From assembly GCF_020524545.1 (NCBI RefSeq), contig NZ_JAIVLG010000001.1, positions 1-64,000 on the forward strand: 64,000 nucleotides of DNA. The letters are read 5' to 3'. Positions 8,634 to 18,416 of this stretch are shown here, one piece after another. The stretch is from Microbacterium paraoxydans. GTDB lineage: Bacteria; Actinomycetota; Actinomycetes; Actinomycetales; Microbacteriaceae. How positions within the stretch are numbered: the first letter of the stretch is position 1; each line of letters opens with the position of its first letter. The translations under genes and the position numbers were made by a program. Below the pieces are notes generated by a model. That model saw only the letters and a list, made by a program, of their open reading frames with translations, had not been told where the DNA came from and made no database searches.

Positions 8634-9794
8634 ATGCCCGGCACTCTGCCTGCGTCTTCGGCGACGCTCGACACGCCCACAGCCACCGGTGCGGTACGCA
8701 TCGACCGCGTCACCAAGCGCTACGGCACCGCCGTGGCCGTCGACGATCTGACCCTCGACGTGCAACCGGGGGAGTTCCTCTCGCTCCTCGGACCCTCGGG
8801 CTGCGGCAAGACGACGACGTTGCGCATGATCGCCGGCTTCGAGTACCCCGATACCGGGGACATCAGCATCTCGGGCCGGAGCGTGCTGAGCCTTCCGCCG
8901 TATCGCCGCGAGGTGAACACCGTCTTCCAGGCGTACGCGCTGTTCCCGCACCTGTCCGTCGCGGAGAACGTCGCGTACGGACTGCAGCAGCGCGGCGTGC
9001 CCAAGTCGGAGCAGCGGACGCGGGTGAGCGAGGCGCTCGACATGGTGCAGCTGCGCAGCTTCGCCGACCGCAAGCCCACCCAGCTGTCGGGTGGTCAGCA
9101 GCAGCGCATCGCGCTCTCCCGCGCCCTCATCAACCGCCCCAGTGTGCTCCTTCTCGACGAGCCGCTCGCCGCCCTCGATCGGCAGCTGCGCGAGGAGATG
9201 CAGCTCGAGCTCAAGCTCCTGCAGGCGCGGCTCGGCACGACGTTCGTCTTCGTCACGCACGATCAGGCCGAAGCGCTGTCGATGAGCGACCGGATCGCGG
9301 TGATGCGAGCGGGCAGGATCGAGCAGCTCGACGAGCCGGCGGCGATCTACGCGGAACCGGCCTCGGCCTATGTGGCCTCGTTCATCGGCCAGCAGAATTT
9401 CGTGCACGGAACCGTTCGCTCCGACGGAGAGGCCCTCGACACCGCGATCGGTGCGATCGCCGGTCGCTGGGGCGGGGAGCGGGTCGCCGCCGGTCAGCCG
9501 GCCGTCGCCGCGATCCGCCCGGAGTACGTACGGCTCGAGCAGGGCGACGGCGCCGGCGCGCGCGGTCGTGTGCTCAGCGTCTCGCATCTCGGCGAGACCA
9601 TGCAGGTCGCGGTCCGCGTCGGTGAAGACGCGACGTTCCTCTCCCGGATGCCGGCGCCCACCGCGCCGCGCATCGGCGTGGAGGACGAGGTCCGCTGCGT
9701 GTGGGATCCCGCAGACGTGCGACTCTTCGCCGCCGACGGCATCCCGACCACCGCCACACATGTGATCGCGCTTCCCCAGGGGGGAGGGCGGTGA
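8634..9794 (+). CDS. potA: Spermidine/putrescine-type ABC transporter ATP-binding protein
   Basis: A 386-residue PotA-like ATPase: Walker [11 protein letters not shown]-loop FQAYALFPH, signature LSGGQQQR, Walker [13 protein letters not shown]-loop VTHDQAEA, then a C-terminal TOBE-type regulatory domain ([24 protein letters not shown]). GGGGAGG precedes ATG 8634. First gene of an operon with PotD-, PotB- and PotC-like partners; its stop overlaps the next start (GTGA). Polyamine uptake is the best family assignment; the exact substrate could be another cationic amine. Confidence 0.9.
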   Translation: MPGTLPASSATLDTPTATGAVRIDRVTKRYGTAVAVDDLTLDVQPGEFLSLLGPSGCGKTTTLRMIAGFEYPDTGDISISGRSVLSLPPYRREVNTVFQAYALFPHLSVAENVAYGLQQRGVPKSEQRTRVSEALDMVQLRSFADRKPTQLSGGQQQRIALSRALINRPSVLLLDEPLAALDRQLREEMQLELKLLQARLGTTFVFVTHDQAEALSMSDRIAVMRAGRIEQLDEPAAIYAEPASAYVASFIGQQNFVHGTVRSDGEALDTAIGAIAGRWGGERVAAGQPAVAAIRPEYVRLEQGDGAGARGRVLSVSHLGETMQVAVRVGEDATFLSRMPAPTAPRIGVEDEVRCVWDPADVRLFAADGIPTTATHVIALPQGGGR

Positions 9795-10969
9795 CGGGCG
9801 CCCCTCCGGTCCGCGTGCTCGCGCACCGGAGCGCCGCCCGCGTGATCCGCGCCGAGTTGTCCCGCCGCGGCTTTCTCGCCACCGCGCTGCTGGCGGGCGG
9901 GGCCGTGGTGCTCAGTGCCTGCTCCCCCGGCCAAAACGCTGCGGCGGTGCACGCCAAGGGGGGACCGCTGGAGGACAAGCTCTCCATCTACAGCTGGGGC
10001 GATTACGACGCGCCGGAGGTGCTCGAGCAGTTCACCGCGGAGAACGGCCCGCGGATCGTGCTCGACGCCTTCAACTCCAACGAGGAGCTGATCGCCAAGC
10101 TCGTCGCGGCCCGAGGCACGTCCGGGTACGACATCGTCGTGCCGACCGGTGTCTTCGTGGGGCCGATGGCCGAGAACGGGCTGCTGCAGAAGTTCAACCT
10201 CGACCTCCTGCCGAATCTGAAGCACGTGGCGCCGGAGTTCCGCGGACGCGCCTGGGACCCCGGCAACGAGTACTCGGTGTGCAAGGCCTGGGGGACCACC
10301 GGGTTCGTCTACGACAAGCGGGTGATCTCGCGCGAGCTCACGACCTGGAACGACTTCATCGATGCGGCGCAGAACGAGGCGTCCGGATCGACGTCGGTGC
10401 TGGACGACCCGGCGCCGCTGCTGGGAATCTACTTCTGGGCGAACGGCATCGACTGGACGACGACCGACCCCGACGACCTGGACGCGGTCGAGAACTTCCT
10501 CGTGAAGGAGCTCGCGCCGCACATCTCGGCGTTCGACTCCTACCCGGGTGGCTCGTCGATCCCCCAGGCCTCGCACGCGCTGCTGCAGTCCTACAACGGC
10601 GACGCGCGCCTTGGCATCTTCGAGTCCGACGACCCCGACCGCTGGCAGTGGGTGCTCGGGAGCCCGGCCACCGAACTGTGGATGGACAACTGGGCGATCG
10701 CCGCCGGAGCGCCGCACCCCGAGGCTGCCCACGCGTTCATCAACTTCGTCCTGCAACCCGATGTACAGCTCGCGCAGGTCGACTACATCGGCTACGACAC
10801 CGGCATCGCAGGCGTCCGCGAAGCCGCGGAGGCTGCGGGTCTCGAACGGCTCGACATGGTGTTCTTCGACGAGGAGCAGGTGCAGACCATGCATGAGGGC
10901 AAACTGACGGACGCCCAGGACCGCGTCGTCGCGATCTGGAACTCGATGAAGGCGGCCGCCGGTGCCTAA
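9791..10969 (+). CDS. potD: Polyamine-type ABC transporter substrate-binding lipoprotein
   Basis: A 392-residue family 1 binding protein of the PotD/PotF kind ([31 protein letters not shown]). The N-terminus carries a twin-arginine segment ([14 protein letters not shown]) and lipobox LSAC, so Tat export followed by lipid anchoring is predicted. GTG 9791 overlaps the ATPase stop and gives this signal peptide; the open frame further upstream does not. It captures the substrate outside the membrane for the following permeases. Confidence 0.9.
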   Translation: MTGAPPVRVLAHRSAARVIRAELSRRGFLATALLAGGAVVLSACSPGQNAAAVHAKGGPLEDKLSIYSWGDYDAPEVLEQFTAENGPRIVLDAFNSNEELIAKLVAARGTSGYDIVVPTGVFVGPMAENGLLQKFNLDLLPNLKHVAPEFRGRAWDPGNEYSVCKAWGTTGFVYDKRVISRELTTWNDFIDAAQNEASGSTSVLDDPAPLLGIYFWANGIDWTTTDPDDLDAVENFLVKELAPHISAFDSYPGGSSIPQASHALLQSYNGDARLGIFESDDPDRWQWVLGSPATELWMDNWAIAAGAPHPEAAHAFINFVLQPDVQLAQVDYIGYDTGIAGVREAAEAAGLERLDMVFFDEEQVQTMHEGKLTDAQDRVVAIWNSMKAAAGA

Positions 10970-11846
10970 GCTCAAGTTCGGTCTCGCGATCCCCGCCTGG
11001 GTGTGGCTGCTCATCTTCTTCGTCGCGCCCATCGGCATGGTCATCGTCTTCAGCTTCGGCTACAAGCCGAGCATCTTCGCCACCCATGCCCTCGACCACC
11101 TCTCCTTCGACCGCTACCTCGAGGCGCTCTCGCCCACGTTCTTCAGCACCTTCCTGAACACGCTGTGGATCGGCATCCTCGGCACGCTGTTGTGCCTGGT
11201 GATCGGGGCTCCGGTCGCGTACTGGATCGCCGTGAAGGCACCGCCGTCGAAGCGCGGGCTGCTGCTGGCCCTGGTCATGGTGCCGTTCTGGACGAACTTC
11301 CTGGTGCGCACGATCGGCTGGCAGGTGATCCTCGCCCCGGAGGGCTGGCTGTCGCAGCTGCTCCAGGGAATCGGGGTGATCCCCGGCCCCCTCGACCTGC
11401 TGTACTCGCGGGGCGCCGTGCTGCTCGGGGTGGTCTACAACTACCTGCCGCTCATGATCCTCCCGCTCTTCGTCGCCTTCGACCGGGTCTCCGGTCCGCT
11501 GCGCGAGGCGAGCAAGGACCTGGGCGCGAACAGTGCGACGACCTTCCTCCGAGTGACCGTTCCCCTGGCCAGACCGGGCATCATCGCGGGGGTGCTGCTG
11601 GTGTACATCCCGCTCATGGGCGACTACATCACCGCCACGGTCCTCGGCGGCGCGAAGGGCAACATGATCGGACAGATCGTGGCGAGTCAGTTCCAGACGG
11701 CGCAGAACTGGGCGCTCGGCTCGGCGATGGCCGTCTTGCTGATCATCGTCATCATGATCTCGATCGCGGTGGCTGCCGGACTGCTCTGGCTCGTCCTGCT
11801 GCCGCTCAGACAACGCAACCGACTCGTCCTGGGGGAGCGCTCATGA
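10962..11846 (+). CDS. potB: Polyamine-type ABC transporter permease, PotB-like
   Basis: A 294-residue inner-membrane permease with about six hydrophobic segments and the EAA loop (LREASKDLGANSATTFLRVTVPLARPG). Start is GTG 10962, overlapping the binding-protein stop; the stop overlaps the next ATG (ATGA). Pairs with the PotC-like protein to form the channel. Confidence 0.9.
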   Translation: MPKLKFGLAIPAWVWLLIFFVAPIGMVIVFSFGYKPSIFATHALDHLSFDRYLEALSPTFFSTFLNTLWIGILGTLLCLVIGAPVAYWIAVKAPPSKRGLLLALVMVPFWTNFLVRTIGWQVILAPEGWLSQLLQGIGVIPGPLDLLYSRGAVLLGVVYNYLPLMILPLFVAFDRVSGPLREASKDLGANSATTFLRVTVPLARPGIIAGVLLVYIPLMGDYITATVLGGAKGNMIGQIVASQFQTAQNWALGSAMAVLLIIVIMISIAVAAGLLWLVLLPLRQRNRLVLGERS

Positions 11847-12688
11847 GTGCACGCCGTGGAGCAACACGTTTCCTGCTGCCGATCTGGGCGGGGCTCGTCT
11901 TCCTGTTCCTGTTCCTGCCGATCCTGGTGATCATCGTCTACTCCTTCAACGTCGGACGCCTGCTGGTCTCGTGGGACCACTTCGGCTTCGACTCGTTCCT
12001 CGCCATCGTGAACAAGCCGGCGATCCGCGACGCGGTGCTGGTGTCGGTGCGCACAGGGCTGCTGGCCGCCCTGCTCGCGACAGCGCTCGGAACCCTGGCG
12101 GGTATCGCGATGGCGCGCAATCCCGGCAAGTGGGTGTGGTGGTTCCTCGGGCTCCTGCTGCTCGTGTCGGTCACCCCCGAGATCGTGGACGCCGTCGCGC
12201 TGTTGCCCTGGCTGGTCTTCCTCGGCCAGGATGCCGGGATCGGGATCTTCAACGACGGCACCATGAGGCTCGTCGTCGGGCAATCGCTGTTCTCGATCGC
12301 GATCGTGTCGTACATCGTCCGGGCGCGACTGGTGGGACTCGACGCGCGACTGGAAGAAGCCTCTGCCGACCTGTACGCCCCGCCCGTGCGGACCTTCCTC
12401 AAGATCACGCTGCCGCTGGCGATGCCGGCCGTGCTCGCCGGGTTCCTGCTCTCGTTCACGCTGAGCCTCGACAACACGGTCGTGTCGGCGTTCGTGCAGG
12501 TGTCCGGCACGACCCCGTGGCCGGTGTACGTGCTCAGCGCCCTGCGCAGCGGACTGCGTCCGGAGATCGCGGCGGTGTCGACCATCATGCTCGTGCTCAC
12601 GCTCCTCGCCTTGGCGCTGGTGGCGGTGGTGCTCAAGCGGGCCGGTGACTCGGCGACCGAGATCGCCCGCACGATGGCGGGGGGCTGA
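11843..12688 (+). CDS. potC: Polyamine-type ABC transporter permease, PotC-like
   Basis: A 281-residue permease with six hydrophobic segments and an EAA loop (LEEASADLYAPPVRTFLKITLPLAMP). It starts inside the PotB stop. The FTLSLDNTVVSAFV segment matches PotC/PotI relatives. Second half of the transporter channel. Confidence 0.9.
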   Translation: MSARRGATRFLLPIWAGLVFLFLFLPILVIIVYSFNVGRLLVSWDHFGFDSFLAIVNKPAIRDAVLVSVRTGLLAALLATALGTLAGIAMARNPGKWVWWFLGLLLLVSVTPEIVDAVALLPWLVFLGQDAGIGIFNDGTMRLVVGQSLFSIAIVSYIVRARLVGLDARLEEASADLYAPPVRTFLKITLPLAMPAVLAGFLLSFTLSLDNTVVSAFVQVSGTTPWPVYVLSALRSGLRPEIAAVSTIMLVLTLLALALVAVVLKRAGDSATEIARTMAGG

Positions 12689-12690
12689 CC

Positions 12691-14397
12691 GTGGCATACG
12701 CGGACCTGGTCTTCGCCGGTGGTTCCCGGGGCGGAAGGGTGTTCCTCGCCGACGCGGCGCGCTCGACCGCCCGTGCCGTCGCGGTCACGGACGGCCGGAT
12801 CAGTGCGATCGGTCACGACCTCGCGGGGCTGATCGGCCCGGACACCGAGGTCGTCGATCTCGACGGAGGGCTGCTGGTCCCCGGGTTCCAGGACGCGCAC
12901 GTGCACCCGGTGTGGGGCGGGCTCGATATGCTGCGGTGCGATCTGTCCGCCCTGGCCACGCGCGAGGAGTACCTGGAGCGCATCGCCGAGTATGCGGCGG
13001 AGCACCCCGACGACGAGTGGATCCTCGGGGGAGGGTGGCAGATGTCCGCCTTCCCCGGTGGCACCCCGACGGCGGTGGACCTCGACACGGTCCTGCCCGA
13101 TCGCCCCGCATTCCTGCCCAATCGTGACGGGCACGGCGCATGGGTGAACTCCCGTGCGCTCGCGCTCGCCGGGATCACCCGCGACACACCGGATCCCGCC
13201 GACGGCCGGATCGAACGGGATGCCGCAGGCGAGCCGACCGGCACGCTTCACGAGGGCGCGATGGGGCTGGTGAACCGGCTCCTTCCGAAGGAGGCGCCCG
13301 AACGTCTGGTGGAGGCGCTGCTGCAAGGACAGCGATATCTGCATGCCTTCGGCGTCACGGCGTGGCAGGACGCGATCGTCGGCACCGAGTACGGCGACGC
13401 CGGCGACCCGCTCCCCGCTTACCGCGCAGCAGCCGCCTCCGGAGCGCTGACTGCTCGGGTCGTCGGCTCGCTCTGGTGGGATCGTTCGCGCGGGCTGGAG
13501 CAGATCGACGACATCGTGCGGCGTCGGGACGAGAGCGCGGTGGGACGGTTCCGCGCCCGCAGCGTGAAGATCATGCAGGACGGTGTGGCTGAGAACTTCA
13601 CCGCGGCGATGCTCGAACCCTATTGCGATGGCCACGGGCATCCGCGCGAGGACTCCGGCATCTCGTTCGTCGAGCCGGAGCTGCTCAAGGAAGCTGCGAC
13701 CCGACTCGATGCGCTCGGGTTCACGCTGCACTTCCACGCCATCGGCGACCGGGCCGTGCGCGAGTGCCTCGACGCGGTCGAAGCAGCCATCCTGCGCAAC
13801 GGCCCGCGCGGAAACCGGCACCACATCTCCCACATCCAGGTCGTGCACCCGGATGACATCCCCCGGTTCCGCGCGCTCGACGTGACCGCGAACATGCAGA
13901 TGCTGTGGGCCACGCTGGAGCCGCAGATGGTCGACCTCACCATCCCCTTCCTCGGGGAGACGCGCAGCGCCTGGCAGTACCCCTTCGGCGATCTGCTGCG
14001 CTCCGGCGCCGTGCTCGCCGCGGGAAGCGACTGGTCGGTCAGCACGCCGAATCCGCTCGCCGCGATGCACGTGGCCGTGAACCGTCGATCGGCTCCGACC
14101 GAATGGGAGGGCGACTACCCGCCGTTCCTGCCGGAGCAGGCGATCGACCTCGGCACCGCGCTCGCCGCCTACACTGCGGGTTCCGCCTTCGTGAATCACC
14201 TCGACGACACCGGCACGATCGCGGTGGGGATGCGAGCGGACCTGGCCCTCCTCGACCGGGACCCGTTCGTGCACCCCGCCGGCGAGATCGGCCTCACCGA
14301 AGTGCGCGGCACCTGGGTCGAGGGCGTGCGAGTGTACGACGCAGCCGGGGAAGGCGGACGCCCCTCAGGCCGGGTCGAGGCGCAGCACGTCGGGTGA
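12691..14397 (+). CDS. YtcJ-like metal-dependent amidohydrolase
   Basis: A 568-residue amidohydrolase-superfamily protein of the YtcJ/AepA kind: N-terminal beta-sandwich segment, PGFQDAHVHPVWGG with the HxH pair, a mid-chain Lys region (RARSVKIMQDG), FHAIGD, HHISHIQ, and AAGSDWSVSTPNPL with the metal-site Asp. GTG 12691 is 2 bp after the PotC-like stop, so it belongs to the transporter operon. Its substrate is probably an imported amide or N-substituted amine, but the sequence does not decide it. The 3' end overlaps the opposite-strand gene by 33 bp. Confidence 0.85.
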   Translation: MAYADLVFAGGSRGGRVFLADAARSTARAVAVTDGRISAIGHDLAGLIGPDTEVVDLDGGLLVPGFQDAHVHPVWGGLDMLRCDLSALATREEYLERIAEYAAEHPDDEWILGGGWQMSAFPGGTPTAVDLDTVLPDRPAFLPNRDGHGAWVNSRALALAGITRDTPDPADGRIERDAAGEPTGTLHEGAMGLVNRLLPKEAPERLVEALLQGQRYLHAFGVTAWQDAIVGTEYGDAGDPLPAYRAAAASGALTARVVGSLWWDRSRGLEQIDDIVRRRDESAVGRFRARSVKIMQDGVAENFTAAMLEPYCDGHGHPREDSGISFVEPELLKEAATRLDALGFTLHFHAIGDRAVRECLDAVEAAILRNGPRGNRHHISHIQVVHPDDIPRFRALDVTANMQMLWATLEPQMVDLTIPFLGETRSAWQYPFGDLLRSGAVLAAGSDWSVSTPNPLAAMHVAVNRRSAPTEWEGDYPPFLPEQAIDLGTALAAYTAGSAFVNHLDDTGTIAVGMRADLALLDRDPFVHPAGEIGLTEVRGTWVEGVRVYDAAGEGGRPSGRVEAQHVG

Positions 14398-14952
14398 TTC
14401 GCCGCCCGTGAGGTCGTCGGCGATGCGGATGCTGCGAGCCAGGTCGTCGAGTGCGCCGGTCAGCGTGCCGAACCGCTCCTTGTCGCTGCAGACGGCCGTC
14501 AGTGTGACCAGGTGCGTCCCGGTGTCCCAGGTGTACGTGGCGAAGGGAGGGGACGCGGGGGACGGCGGCATCGGGACGAGCAGCTTCTCACCCACTCCGA
14601 GCCGGGTGGGGAAAGACTCGGTGTCGTCGTAGTCCATCGGCATCGAGGCCCGTGCGATCCGCACCTCCGGGGTCAGGGCCTGCGCGGTGGCCATCGCGAC
14701 GACCAGTTCCGGCTCCGCCTTCCAGGTCCACACCAGGACGCGGCCGTCGGCCCGCTTCATCATCATCGGCGCGGCCTGGCTCATCGCCCAGGCGCCGAAG
14801 CGGGAGCCGGGGCGCTCGGTGGCGCCGACCGCGGCGTTGACCTGGCCCAGCAGCATCCGGATCGCCGCTTTGCGGTGGCGGCGTCCCTTCCACCCCAGCG
14901 AGTCCGTCACGGGAATCCACAGCTGGGGATCGGCGTCGGCAGTCAATCGCAT
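14365..14952 (-). CDS. Protein of unknown function
   Basis: A 195-residue soluble protein that I do not recognise. It has no signal peptide or membrane segment. The N-terminal part is basic (GWKGRRHRKAAIRMLLGQV), followed by mixed alpha/beta sequence with TYTWDTGTHLVTLTAVC and an acidic C-terminus. Codon use matches neighbours. Convergent with and overlapping the amidohydrolase gene by 33 bp; probably its own transcription unit. Confidence 0.6.
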   Translation of the reverse strand: MRLTADADPQLWIPVTDSLGWKGRRHRKAAIRMLLGQVNAAVGATERPGSRFGAWAMSQAAPMMMKRADGRVLVWTWKAEPELVVAMATAQALTPEVRIARASMPMDYDDTESFPTRLGVGEKLLVPMPPSPASPPFATYTWDTGTHLVTLTAVCSDKERFGTLTGALDDLARSIRIADDLTGGESPDVLRLDPA

Positions 14953-15077
14953 GCTCCCACGTTAATGGCTGAGGCTGAGGGGATGCCGGTATGCCTCGGC
15001 CGCGGGATCAGGGCGCTCGGGTAGAGTGGCCAGCGCCCGACCAGGGCTCCTCCTTGGCCGCCACATCGTAAGGCAGC

Positions 15078-16310
15078 ATGTCTGTGACCTCCTCCGACGA
15101 TCCGATCGATCCGTCGAGCGGCCCCGCCGCCGAATCCGCGCCCCGTCCTCTGACGATCCTCATCGGCGCCGACACGTTCGCGCCCGACATCAATGGTGCG
15201 GCGCGCTTCGCCGAGCGTCTCGCCGCGGGCCTCGTGCAGCGCGGGCACGACGTGCACGTCTCCGCACCGAATCAGGCGTACCGCCGCGCCCAGCCGCACA
15301 CCGAGGTCATCGAGGGCGAGCCGATGACGCTGCACCGGTTGCCGTCGGTGCGCTGGGCGCCGCACGACTGGCTGCGATTCGTCTGGCCGTGGCGCTCCAA
15401 GCACTACGCGCGCACGGTGCTCGACCGGGTGCAGCCCGATGTCGTGCACATCCAGTCGCACATCGTGATCGGTCGCGGCCTCGCGCGCATCGCGAAGCAG
15501 CGCGGCATCCCGGTCATCGCGACCAACCACGTCATGGCCGAGAACATCCTCGACCACACCACGATGCCGAAGTTCATCGACGACTTCGTGTTGAAGCTCG
15601 CCTGGGCCGACGCGAAGCGGACGTTCGATCTGACGCGTGCGATCACCACCCCCACCCGCCGCGCCGCGGACTTCCTGGAGAAGACCGTGGAGGTCCACGG
15701 CGTCATCCCCGTCAGCTGCGGCATCGACCGTGCGCAGTACACACCGGTGATCGGGCCGCGCGAGAAGAACCGCATCGTCTTCGTCGGGCGCCTCACCGCC
15801 GAGAAGCAGGTCGAGGTCATCCTCAAGGCGATGACGAAGCTCGATCCCGCGCTCGAGACGACCTTCGACATCGTCGGCGGGGGAGATCAGCGCAAGCAGC
15901 TGGAGCACCTCACCGCCCAGCTCGGGCTCGCCGATCGCGTCACGTTCCACGGGCGCACGAGCGACGAGGAGTTGCGTGCGCTGCTGTCCCGCGCGAGCCT
16001 GTTCGTCATCGCGTCGATCGCGGAACTCCAGTCCATCGCGACCATGGAGGCGATGGCCTCGGCCTTGCCGGTCGTGGCCGCGGACGCTGTGGCGCTGCCG
16101 CACCTCGTGCACGACGGCGAGAACGGCTACCTGTTCGAGCCGGGGAACGTCGACGAGCTCGCCGCGCGCCTGACCGACGTCCTCACCGCGGATCCTGCGG
16201 AGTACGAGCGGATGCAGCGGGCCTCACTGGACGGCGTCGCGATCCACGACATCAACCGCACCCTCGACACCTTCGAGGCGCTGTACCGCGACGAGCCGCT
16301 GCCGGAGTAG
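15078..16310 (+). CDS. GT4-family glycosyltransferase
   Basis: A 410-residue retaining glycosyltransferase with GT-B fold: N-terminal TFAPDINGAARFAERLAAGLVQRGHDVHV, C-terminal nucleotide-sugar domain (RIVFVGRLTAEKQVEVILKAM; SLFVIASIAELQSIATMEAMA with the Glu-rich E-x7-E motif; LPVVAADAVALPHLV). About 25 N-terminal residues are a low-complexity extension. It transfers a sugar to a lipid, protein or glycan acceptor at the cytoplasmic face. Donor and acceptor unknown. The next gene, another GT4, follows by 5 bp, so they probably act together. Confidence 0.88.
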   Translation: MSVTSSDDPIDPSSGPAAESAPRPLTILIGADTFAPDINGAARFAERLAAGLVQRGHDVHVSAPNQAYRRAQPHTEVIEGEPMTLHRLPSVRWAPHDWLRFVWPWRSKHYARTVLDRVQPDVVHIQSHIVIGRGLARIAKQRGIPVIATNHVMAENILDHTTMPKFIDDFVLKLAWADAKRTFDLTRAITTPTRRAADFLEKTVEVHGVIPVSCGIDRAQYTPVIGPREKNRIVFVGRLTAEKQVEVILKAMTKLDPALETTFDIVGGGDQRKQLEHLTAQLGLADRVTFHGRTSDEELRALLSRASLFVIASIAELQSIATMEAMASALPVVAADAVALPHLVHDGENGYLFEPGNVDELAARLTDVLTADPAEYERMQRASLDGVAIHDINRTLDTFEALYRDEPLPE

Positions 16311-16315
16311 CGGTC

Positions 16316-17545
16316 ATGCACATCGTCTTCTTCGGCGATCAGCACCTCGACTCGCTCGGCGGCGCGCAGGTGTCGATGCGACTCCAGCGCGAGTTCCTCG
16401 AACGAGCCGGGCACACCGTCACGGTCGTCGCGCCGAGTATGCATGGATCGCGGGCGTCCTCCGGCTCTCACGGCGGCGCCTACATCGATCTGCCGTCGAT
16501 GCCGATCACGGTGGACCGCGAGTACTCGATGAGCTGGCCGGGCCGGGCGACCGACCGTTTCCTCGACCGGGCCATGACCCGACGTCCGCCCGTCGACCTG
16601 GTGCACGTGCAGGCCGACTTCTGGGGCGCGTTCATCGGGCACCGCTATGCGCAGCGGCACGGGCTCCCTGTCGTGCACACCATGCACAACCGCGTGGATG
16701 TCGGGATCGCCGCGGTCACCCCGCTGCACCGGCCCGTGCTCGCGGTGCTGAACGCGTGGCGCGGCATCGCGATGCGCGGCATCGGACGACCGGTGCAGGG
16801 CAGGGACGGGTGGGCGTTCCTGCGCGGTCTCGCTGCCGGAGCATCGGCCGTGACCGCTCCGTCGACGCACTTCGCCCGGCGCCTGGAGCAGCACGACGTC
16901 TTCCCGCACGTCGACGTGGTCTGGAACGGCATCGACGACGAGCTCCGTGCACAGACGCTCGCCGCGCGCCCCGCGAGCCGGGAGCCGGGGCGACCGCGAT
17001 TCGTGTGGCTCGGGCGGATGAGTCCCGAGAAGCGCCTGCTTCCGTTCCTGGAGGCCTTCGTCGTCGCCGGCGTCGATGCGGAGCTGGAGATCATCGGCGG
17101 CGGCGCTCAGCGCGCGGCTGCGGAGAAGGTCGTCCGCGGGCACGACGGCATCCGGTTCGCCGGACGGCTGACCTATGCGCAGACGCTGGAGCGGATCGCC
17201 GCCGCCGATGCGCTCGTGCAGACGTCGATCGGCTTCGAGACCCAGGGCATGACACCCTTCGAGGCGGCCACGCTCGGGACGCCCTCCGTGATCTGCGACC
17301 CCGACATCGCCGCGGAACTCGGTGGTGGGCTCTGGGCGGTACCGGACACCGATGCCGCGACGTCCGGCCGGGACATCGAGGCGGAGCGGGTCGCCGCGCT
17401 CGCCGGGACCTTGCGCCGTGCCGCCTCCGACATCGCGGGCGGCACCGCTCCGGTTCCGGTTCCCGAGGTCGCCGAGGCGTTCCGGCAGTCCTCGCGCACG
17501 GCCGCGATGGTCGCCATCTACGATCGGGTGCTCGCGAGGCGCTGA
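16316..17545 (+). CDS. GT4-family glycosyltransferase
   Basis: A 409-residue GT-B glycosyltransferase: FFGDQHLDSLGGAQVSMRLQREFLERAGH at the start, RFVWLGRMSPEKRLLPFLEAF and ALVQTSIGFETQGMTPFEAATLG in the C-terminal donor domain. ATG 16316 follows the upstream GT4 stop by 5 bp; the longer open frame is the neighbour's shadow. Likely a two-step glycan or glycolipid pathway with the preceding gene; product unknown. Confidence 0.88.
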   Translation: MHIVFFGDQHLDSLGGAQVSMRLQREFLERAGHTVTVVAPSMHGSRASSGSHGGAYIDLPSMPITVDREYSMSWPGRATDRFLDRAMTRRPPVDLVHVQADFWGAFIGHRYAQRHGLPVVHTMHNRVDVGIAAVTPLHRPVLAVLNAWRGIAMRGIGRPVQGRDGWAFLRGLAAGASAVTAPSTHFARRLEQHDVFPHVDVVWNGIDDELRAQTLAARPASREPGRPRFVWLGRMSPEKRLLPFLEAFVVAGVDAELEIIGGGAQRAAAEKVVRGHDGIRFAGRLTYAQTLERIAAADALVQTSIGFETQGMTPFEAATLGTPSVICDPDIAAELGGGLWAVPDTDAATSGRDIEAERVAALAGTLRRAASDIAGGTAPVPVPEVAEAFRQSSRTAAMVAIYDRVLARR

Positions 17546-17597
17546 GGTCTCACGGTGTCGAGCGCACGTCGAGGTGACGCGTTGACGCCATCCGCTG

Positions 17598-18113
17598 TCA
17601 GAAGAACCGGAGCAGCGTGAAGGCGATGCTGGTGAAGAGGAACCCGATGGCACCGACCGCCGCGATGCCGATCGCCATCCCGGTCAGCAGTCTCGATCCG
17701 GCGCGGCGCACCGCGATCAGCCCCAGGATCAGCGCCACGACATAGAGGAAGAAGCTCAGGATGCCGATCCCGTTGTCGAAAGCGAGCATGAACTCATATC
17801 CGCCGTCGCCGCTGTAGACGAACGGCCGCGCGATGGATCCGAACAGGTTGATCGCGAAGGTGGCCACGGCGATGATGAAGGCCGCGCGAGCGAGCGGATT
17901 GCTCTCGCGGCGGGGCGCCGGTGCGGCGGACGCGGCCATCGGATATCCCTGCGGCCCGGGGGCCACTGCCGGATACGGGGGAGTGCTCGGATACCCCTGC
18001 GCAGCGGTGGGGTACTGAGGTGCAGCGGGCAGCGGCGCAGCGGGCGGTGCCGCAGGAGTGACCGGGAGGTCGTGTCCGGAAGGCGGAACAGGAGGCTGCA
18101 CGGGCTCGCTCAT
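17598..18113 (-). CDS. Proline-rich membrane protein, DUF4190-like
   Basis: A 171-residue protein with a Pro/Ala/Tyr-rich cytoplasmic N-terminus (about residues 1-65, with YPTAAQGYPSTPPYPAVAPG) and three or four hydrophobic segments after residue 73 (AAFIIAVATFAINLF; GILSFFLYVVALILGLIAV; LLTGMAIGIAAVGAIGFLF). This layout is common in actinobacteria; function unknown. Confidence 0.75.
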   Translation of the reverse strand: MSEPVQPPVPPSGHDLPVTPAAPPAAPLPAAPQYPTAAQGYPSTPPYPAVAPGPQGYPMAASAAPAPRRESNPLARAAFIIAVATFAINLFGSIARPFVYSGDGGYEFMLAFDNGIGILSFFLYVVALILGLIAVRRAGSRLLTGMAIGIAAVGAIGFLFTSIAFTLLRFF

Positions 18114-18167
18114 GACCTCGAGCGTAGCCCCGACGCTCCGTTCGTGTGCGATGCCCGGCGTCCCGGG

Positions 18168-18329
18168 TCAGCGGTAGATGTGCCCGGACTCGGCTTCCTG
18201 GTGGAGGTCGCGCCCGGCGACGCGTCTCCAGTCGGTCGGGACGCGGCGGTGGCCGTCGCGGCGGAGCTCGACGAACGTGGCGATCGTCGCCCACGCAGCG
18301 AGGACGAGAAGTGCGATGACGAGTACCAT
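18168..18329 (-). CDS. Small single-pass membrane protein
   Basis: A 53-residue protein: one N-terminal membrane helix (MVLVIALLVLAAWATIATFV) then a basic cytoplasmic tail with RRVPTDW. Start ATG 18329 is set by the helix; the long frame upstream is a shadow. Divergent from the GlxA-type regulator gene with an 87-bp gap holding a palindrome. Unknown function; similar short proteins with a PxDW tail occur in related actinobacteria. Confidence 0.6.
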   Translation of the reverse strand: MVLVIALLVLAAWATIATFVELRRDGHRRVPTDWRRVAGRDLHQEAESGHIYR

Positions 18330-18343
18330 GGCAGAAACGCTAC

Positions 18344-18357
18344 GTTCAGTGTTGAAC
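18344..18357. promoter_or_regulatory. Palindrome in the divergent gap before the GlxA-type regulator
   Basis: GTTCA-GTGT-TGAAC, 5-bp perfect arms, sits 15 bp from the small-protein start and 60 bp from the regulator start. Possible operator for autoregulation; weak by itself. Confidence 0.3.
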
Positions 18358-18416
18358 CGCCACGAGTGGCAGAGGAGACTCTGAGCGTAAGAAAACTGCC
18401 ATTCAGGAGCGTGCAC

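Noticed and set aside
15018..15056. Possible tRNA-like or hairpin sequence before the first GT4 gene
   Set aside because: GGCCA/TGGCC can pair but no acceptor stem, T-loop or anticodon arm is present.
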